Positions 5,093 to 9,546 of a stretch of 9,546 bases of DNA are shown here, one piece after another. Below the pieces are notes generated by a model. That model ran no database searches, was not told the DNA's origin, and was given only the letters and a program-made list of their open reading frames with translations. Each line of letters begins with the position of its first letter. Within the stretch, counting starts at the first letter, position 1. The translations under genes and the position numbers were made by a program. Origin of the DNA: CAZGRP01 sp964527995 (GTDB lineage Bacteria > Zhuqueibacterota > Zhuqueibacteria > Oceanimicrobiales > CAZGRP01); NCBI GenBank assembly GCA_964527995.1, contig CAZGRP010000101.1, positions 1 to 9,546 on the forward strand, read 5' to 3'.

Positions 5093-7610
5093 GGGATGTC
5101 CTTTTCGCTACGGCCGGCAAGAGTCCCGGCTGGCGCAAGTCAAAAACCTTGTACGCCGCCAGTTTTATGCGATCGTTCACCAGGAACCAGGCCAGGGCAT
5201 AGCCCCAGATGAGCAGCGCCCATCCCCAACCGATGGCGGGCATGAAGATGCCGTAGACGGCAACCACTGTGGCCAGAAGCTTCGTGGCCACCGCAGACCA
5301 CAGCAGGATCGGCGCCGGCCGGATCGACCAGAAGGGTCCGCGTGTGCGGGTGACGAAGATGGTCAGATGGCCTGCCACCGCCAGCTTCAAGAACATGAAG
5401 GTTTGGATCACGCTCCGGTCGAGGTGGAAGGTTTGCTCTCCCAGGTAGAAGAGGCCGAAGGAGGCAAAGACGCCCGCGATTCCAAGCACCGTGGCGACGC
5501 CGAGCACGACCGGCATGTCCCACTTTTCGGGCTGCTCAGAGTAATGAACGCGGTCGTAGGCGATGGTGAGGATCGGGCCGTCGTTGAGCAGCGCCAGGAA
5601 GACGATCATCACCGCCGTGACCGGGTAGAAGTTGAACACCACGATGGACAAGGTCATGAACAACAGCACCCGGATCGTCTCGGCGATGCGATAGATGGCG
5701 TAGCTGTTCATGCGCTGGAAGATCTTGCGGCTCTCCTTGACCGCGTCGATGATGACCGAGAGGCCGGGGGTCAGCAAGACGATGTCGGCAGCGGCCCGGG
5801 CGGCATCGGTGGCGCCGGAGACGGCGATGCCGGCATCTGCTTTCTTCAGCGCCGGTGCGTCATTGACGCCGTCGCCCGTCATGCCGACGATGTGGCCGTG
5901 CTGCTGCAGTACGTCCACGATGTGGTACTTGTGCTCGGGGAAGACCTGGGCAAAGCCATCGACCCGCTCGATCTCGTCGGCGAGCAGGCCGGCCTGGTGA
6001 TGTTTCGTTTCTGAAAACAGGGAGGCGTCCAGGATGTTGGTGCCCAGACCCAACTGGCGGGCGATCTCCTTGGCAATGGCAATCTGGTCCCCGGTCACCA
6101 TCTTCACGTTGATGCCCATCTTCTTGGCGGTCTCGATGGTGGCTTTGGAGTCTTCCCGAGGCGGGTCGTACAGGGGCAGCACGCCCAGGAACTGCCAATG
6201 TCCGGCCGCGTCCGTGCGGGCCACTCCGAGCGAGCGGAAGCCGCGGGCAGCGAACTTGTTCACCGCCTGCTCCGCTTGCGACTGGACCTCAGCGGTGTTG
6301 GCGACCAGCTCCAGGATCACCTGGGGCGCTCCCTTGGTGACCTTGAACGTCTTTCCGTCCGGTCCCTTCACGGTGGCTTCCGTGCGCTTGTGGACGGGAT
6401 CGAAGGGCTGGAAATGGACCACGTGATAATCGGCCAGTTGCCGGCGGTCCTTCAGGCCGCCGAGTACAGCCTGGTCGATGGTGTCCTGGTCTTCGGCGCG
6501 CGAGGCCAGCGCGGCGCTGAGAATCACCTGCTCCGGCGTCATTCCGTCCACGCAGAACGGCTCTCCGAGTGTCAGCTTGTTCTGCGTCAGCGTGCCGGTC
6601 TTGTCGGAGCACAGGATGTGGAGGCCGGCCAACTCTTCGATGGAGGCCAGGCGACGGACGATGGCCTGTTTTCGGGCCAGCAGTCGAGCGCCGACCGCCA
6701 TGGTGACCGATAATACCGCCGGCATGGCCACCGGGATGGCGGCCACGGTGAGCACCAGGGCGAACTGCAGGGTGGTGAGCATGTCGTCGCCACGGAACAG
6801 GGCAACGAGCAGGATCAAGGTCACCAGGGCCAGGGCGATGACGATGAGATAATCACCGATCTTCAAGACGGCGCGCTGGAAATGGCTGACGGTGTGGGCC
6901 GTTTCCACCAGGTGGGCGGTCTTGCCGAAGTAGGTGTCCTTGCCGGTGGCATAGACCAGGGCATCGATCTCCCCTTGCTTGAGGATCGAGCCTGAGTAGA
7001 CGGTGTCGCCCGTTTTGTGGGTGACGGGCAGCGACTCGCCGGTCAGGGCGGACTGGTCCACTTGCACCGGGTCGCCTTCGAGCAGCCTGGCGTCGGCCGG
7101 CACGATGTCGCCGATGCGCAGCCGGACCAGGTCCCCCGGCACGAGCTCGCGGGCAGGGATCGTGGTCCAGGCGCCATCCCGCTTGACCCTTGCCCGCAGT
7201 GCCAGCTTTTTCTGCAGTGCGGCAATGGCGTTGCCGGCCTGGTACTCCTCCCAAAAGCCGACGACGGCGTTCATCAGCAGCAGGGCGAGGATGATGGCAA
7301 AGTCCTCCCAGTGGCGCACCAGAATGGAAAGGATGGCGGCCACTTCGATCATCCACGGGATCGGTCCCCAGAAGTAGGAGAGAAACTTCAGAAGCGGGTT
7401 GGTTTTCTCCTCGTGCAGCTCGTTGTAGCCGTACCGTGCCAGGCGGCGTTGCGCCTCGGCCTGGCTCAGGCCGTCCGGCGATGTGCCTAACCGCCCCCGT
7501 AGTTCTGTAAGCGGCAAGGCGGCTGCTTGCTCGGTTGTTAGTTCAGAAGAATCTTCGATCCGGTGTTGTTGCGGGCCGTTTGGGCTGTCAACGGCCCTTC
7601 GGCTTCGCAT
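5082..7610 (-). CDS. Plasma-membrane-type proton-efflux P-type ATPase (P3A H+-ATPase)
   Basis: An 842-residue ATP-driven proton exporter like plant and fungal Pma/AHA pumps. It has an N-terminal cation-ATPase segment (about residues 28-70) and ten predicted helices: M1-M2 near 78-122, M3-M4 near 253-305, M5-M10 near 638-812. Motifs are TGES (190-193, actuator), PVAMP (293-297, M4), DKTGT with the phosphorylated D336, KGAP (426-429, nucleotide binding), TGDQ (506-509) and GDGVNDAP (579-586). Residues tied to proton transport in Arabidopsis AHA2 are kept: N114 (N106), R647 (R655) and D677 (D684, in LLNDG of M6). This argues for H+ rather than a Ca2+ or heavy-metal substrate. The tail after M10 is only about 30 residues, so the plant autoinhibitory domain is absent. 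The start has a perfect GGAGG 7 nt upstream (7618-7622). The gene follows the APC gene by 24 bp and overlaps the CPBP gene by 11 bp. Confidence 0.97.
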   Translation of the reverse strand: MRSRRAVDSPNGPQQHRIEDSSELTTEQAAALPLTELRGRLGTSPDGLSQAEAQRRLARYGYNELHEEKTNPLLKFLSYFWGPIPWMIEVAAILSILVRHWEDFAIILALLLMNAVVGFWEEYQAGNAIAALQKKLALRARVKRDGAWTTIPARELVPGDLVRLRIGDIVPADARLLEGDPVQVDQSALTGESLPVTHKTGDTVYSGSILKQGEIDALVYATGKDTYFGKTAHLVETAHTVSHFQRAVLKIGDYLIVIALALVTLILLVALFRGDDMLTTLQFALVLTVAAIPVAMPAVLSVTMAVGARLLARKQAIVRRLASIEELAGLHILCSDKTGTLTQNKLTLGEPFCVDGMTPEQVILSAALASRAEDQDTIDQAVLGGLKDRRQLADYHVVHFQPFDPVHKRTEATVKGPDGKTFKVTKGAPQVILELVANTAEVQSQAEQAVNKFAARGFRSLGVARTDAAGHWQFLGVLPLYDPPREDSKATIETAKKMGINVKMVTGDQIAIAKEIARQLGLGTNILDASLFSETKHHQAGLLADEIERVDGFAQVFPEHKYHIVDVLQQHGHIVGMTGDGVNDAPALKKADAGIAVSGATDAARAAADIVLLTPGLSVIIDAVKESRKIFQRMNSYAIYRIAETIRVLLFMTLSIVVFNFYPVTAVMIVFLALLNDGPILTIAYDRVHYSEQPEKWDMPVVLGVATVLGIAGVFASFGLFYLGEQTFHLDRSVIQTFMFLKLAVAGHLTIFVTRTRGPFWSIRPAPILLWSAVATKLLATVVAVYGIFMPAIGWGWALLIWGYALAWFLVNDRIKLAAYKVFDLRQPGLLPAVAKRTSHES

Positions 7611-7617
7611 GATTGAA

Positions 7618-7622
7618 CCTCC
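7618..7622 (-). promoter_or_regulatory. Strong Shine-Dalgarno of the H+-ATPase gene
   Basis: GGAGG lies 7 nt before the ATG at 7610, inside the 24-bp gap after the APC stop. It fixes the ATPase start and implies strong initiation compared with the weak sites of the dedA and MFS genes. Confidence 0.7.
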
Positions 7623-7634
7623 GTGAGATTGGTT

Positions 7635-8963
7635 CTACGGCACTGACTTTCCTTCCACCCACGCTTCCGGGTGGTGCAAGCGGATTTCACGGCTTGTGGC
7701 TGCGCGATAACTGGCCTCGATCGCGAAGGCCAGAGCCAGCATCACGCCGAGTATCCACAATTGTTGCGGTGAGGTGGTGGCTGTTTGCCAGAGCAGGGCA
7801 ACCAGCGCAGCAGTGCAGGCCGCGATCCCGGTTGCCGAAATCCATCGCTTGCTGTTCGTGTGCTCAGAAAGAAGTGTATTGGCCCCATTCACGGCGCCAA
7901 ATATAAGCAAGAAACCAGCACTGCCCATGGTCGAGATGCTGGAAAGGTCGAAGAAATTGGCCACCAGGAGTGTACTTGCCGCCGTGATGAACAACCCTTC
8001 CAAGGGTTCGTTCCAGACTTTTTTCTCGAGCACGGCCGGCAACTCGCCGTCCTTCGCGATCACATAGCTCAGCCGCGCCGCTCCGTACAACGTGGCGTTG
8101 ATCGCGGATGCGGTGGAAAGCAGCGCCGCGATAGCGATCAAGGTGAAACCGGCCTGCCCCATGACCGGCTTTGCGGCTTCTGCCAGGGCATAGTCCTTGG
8201 CTGCCACGATCTGGTCCAGGGAGAGATTCCCCACCGTCACGATCGCCACCAGGATATACAGAACGATGACGAAAAGGACGGCCGAGTAATAGGCCCGGGG
8301 CAGTGTTCGCGCCGGGTTCTTGACGTCGTGCGCTGTGTTCGCAATGAGCTCGAACCCCTCGTAGGCCAGAAAGATGATCATGCCGCCGGCAACGAGATGC
8401 AGCGGGGGTGACCAGGTCCCCAGGGCCAGTCGAGAGGAATTCACGGTGTGGATGCCGAAGCCAACAAAGAGCAGCAGAATCGTCAGCTTCAGGCCAACGA
8501 CCCAGCCCTCCGCTTTGCCGATGGCGTTGGCGCTGAGCATGTTCAGGCCCGTGATGCCGAGGATAGCGGCAGAGGCCAGAACGTGCTTCCACAGCGGCTG
8601 CAAGGCAGCCGGCAAGAAGGCGGCGCCGTAGCTTCCGAAGGCGTAGGCATAGAGCGACAGCATGACCACGTAGCTCAGCCAGAGCAAGATATTCAAGCTT
8701 CCGGTGAGCAGCCCGGAGCCGAAGGCGCGATCGAGAAAGGCGACGGTGCCACCCTGACTGGGGAAGGCGACGGACAGTTTCGTATAGGAATAGGTGGTGA
8801 TTAGAGCCACGACCCCGGCAATGGCAAACGCAACCGGGGTACCTCCACGGGAAAGTTGCGTCGCCAGTCCAAGCACGGCAAAGATGCCGCCGCCCACCAT
8901 GCCGCCGACACCGATGGCCACTGCTTCCCAGTAGCCGATGGTTCCCGAAGATGATTGGTCCAT
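7635..8963 (-). CDS. APC-superfamily amino acid permease
   Basis: A 442-residue membrane carrier with about 12 hydrophobic segments, a normal length for the amino acid-polyamine-organocation family. Helix 1 has the unwound glycine-rich substrate site GVGGMVGGGIF (residues 18-28). Helix 6 carries FLAYEGFE (198-205) followed by NTAHDVKNP, and the loop ARLSYVIAKDGELP (296-309) after helix 8 is also typical of the family. The amino acid or amine carried, and whether it is a proton symporter or an exchanger, cannot be read from the sequence. The start at 8963 has GGAG 9 nt upstream (8973-8976). The gene lies 47 bp after the HEAT gene and 24 bp before the H+-ATPase gene, so these are probably one transcript. 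A gradient-driven uptake or exchange system made together with a proton pump would be sensible. It ends with TAG. Confidence 0.93.
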   Translation of the reverse strand: MDQSSSGTIGYWEAVAIGVGGMVGGGIFAVLGLATQLSRGGTPVAFAIAGVVALITTYSYTKLSVAFPSQGGTVAFLDRAFGSGLLTGSLNILLWLSYVVMLSLYAYAFGSYGAAFLPAALQPLWKHVLASAAILGITGLNMLSANAIGKAEGWVVGLKLTILLLFVGFGIHTVNSSRLALGTWSPPLHLVAGGMIIFLAYEGFELIANTAHDVKNPARTLPRAYYSAVLFVIVLYILVAIVTVGNLSLDQIVAAKDYALAEAAKPVMGQAGFTLIAIAALLSTASAINATLYGAARLSYVIAKDGELPAVLEKKVWNEPLEGLFITAASTLLVANFFDLSSISTMGSAGFLLIFGAVNGANTLLSEHTNSKRWISATGIAACTAALVALLWQTATTSPQQLWILGVMLALAFAIEASYRAATSREIRLHHPEAWVEGKSVP

Positions 8964-9010
8964 GTGGCGGTTCTCCGTGGATTCAGGTGATCATCCGAAG
9001 CCCGGACTTC

Positions 9011-9529
9011 TTACTGCAAAGCGCTCAGAGCTGCTTCCGCAGCCGAAGGCACTTCTTCCGTTGCAGCGATATCTTTCAGAGCGGCCAGCAGCGGCGCCAG
9101 GACCGGGCGCAACTCCTGGTCGGAAAGCTCGCGCAGGACATGGTGCGCTCCGTCGCGCAGCCAGATCGAGTCCGCGTGCTTCAGGAGCGCCTGCAGCAAA
9201 GGAACCAGGCCGTCGCGACCGATGGCGATCAGCCCTTCAGCAGCCAGCCAGCGGATATCGCTGTTCTCGTCCTCCAGGGCGCTCACCAAGGCGGGCGCGG
9301 CAGCAGGATCGCCGATTTCAGCGAGCGTCTTGGCCGCCTCCCAGCGCACGTGTGCCCTCTCGTCGCTCAGCACCTGGATCAGCGGCTCCACGGCCGGTCG
9401 GCCCAGGGCCGCCAGGGCCTCACGGGCTCGTTCCCGCACCACGGTTTCTTCGCTTTCCAGGGCTGTCAGGAGCTGGGCGATGTCGGCGCTGTTCGGCGCC
9501 TGTTGGTCTTGACTCGGATTGTTGGACAT
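9011..9529 (-). CDS. Small HEAT-repeat protein
   Basis: A 172-residue soluble protein with no signal peptide or membrane segment. After a polar N-terminus (1-16) it is built of about five helical HEAT (PBS-lyase-like) repeats of roughly 30 residues. The clearest are PAVEPLIQVLSDERAHVRW... (45-73) and PAAAPALVSALEDENSDIRW... (75-104). Others begin near 17, 107 and 142. Repeats 2 and 3 share the pattern (V/I)RW-x-AA in the second helix, and the next has IWLRDGA. Such proteins act as binding scaffolds; others of the family help phycobilin lyases, but nothing here indicates that. The start at 9529 has AAGGA 6 nt upstream (9536-9540). It is the first visible gene of the run with the APC permease and H+-ATPase, so a regulatory or assembly role for those membrane proteins is conceivable, though unproven. 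Its promoter lies outside the window. Confidence 0.88.
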   Translation of the reverse strand: MSNNPSQDQQAPNSADIAQLLTALESEETVVRERAREALAALGRPAVEPLIQVLSDERAHVRWEAAKTLAEIGDPAAAPALVSALEDENSDIRWLAAEGLIAIGRDGLVPLLQALLKHADSIWLRDGAHHVLRELSDQELRPVLAPLLAALKDIAATEEVPSAAEAALSALQ

Positions 9530-9546
9530 GATTCTTCCTTTCGCGA

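Noticed and set aside
4863..6014. Plus-strand frame of 383 codons opposite the ATPase and CPBP genes
   Set aside because: Antisense shadow with high charge and no recognisable motif. The opposite strand carries unmistakable P-type ATPase motifs.
8964..9010. GAAG/CTTC pairing in the HEAT-APC gap
   Set aside because: A 4-bp stem is at chance level, and the gap otherwise only needs to hold the APC ribosome site.

Overview
The window is G+C-rich bacterial DNA, roughly 60% by eye, in which every convincing gene reads leftward on the minus strand. Almost all products are integral membrane transporters or membrane enzymes. Shine-Dalgarno motifs are ordinary. The gene set (bacterial P3A-type proton ATPase, ClC, DedA, APC permease) suggests a Gram-negative bacterium, possibly a proteobacterium. 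I cannot place it more closely without a search. A P3A H+-ATPase beside a ClC protein would suit an organism facing acid or ion stress, but does not prove an acidophile.

Layout in transcription order, right to left. (1) A tight four-gene run: a small HEAT-repeat protein (9011-9529), an APC-family permease (7635-8963), a full-length plasma-membrane-type H+-ATPase (5082-7610) and a CPBP intramembrane protease gene (5092 downward). Gaps are 47 and 24 bp, then an 11-bp overlap. (2) A damaged zone at 4191-4600. The CPBP gene is cut by an in-frame amber codon right after its EExxxR motif. Its homology resumes in the same frame for about 40 codons, then is lost before the last catalytic motif. The 3' end of a phosphomannomutase/phosphoglucomutase-type gene lies just beyond. 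(3) A DedA-family membrane protein (3525-4133) closely followed by a ClC protein with a C-terminal RCK_C (TrkA-C) domain (1785-3488). (4) A 283-bp gap with GC-rich inverted repeats and a plausible sigma70-type promoter. (5) An MFS transporter (266-1501). (6) A 34-codon remnant of the N-terminus of a PhzF-family gene (81-185), with nothing recognisable from 1 to 80.

The functional thread is electrochemical balance. The ATPase would export protons and charge the membrane. A ClC protein could dissipate charge by moving anions. DedA proteins are tied in the literature to membrane-potential and lipid homeostasis. The APC permease would use ion gradients or exchange amino acids. That these genes form one physiological module is inference from clustering and known family roles. 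The HEAT protein and CPBP protease bracketing the permease and pump are the least explained part and the best candidate for something undescribed.

The second theme is decay. Three gene remnants (PhzF, CPBP 3' part, phosphomannomutase 3' end) lie within 9.5 kb, with no transposase or integrase visible, so this looks like a locus assembled and eroded by deletion or recombination.
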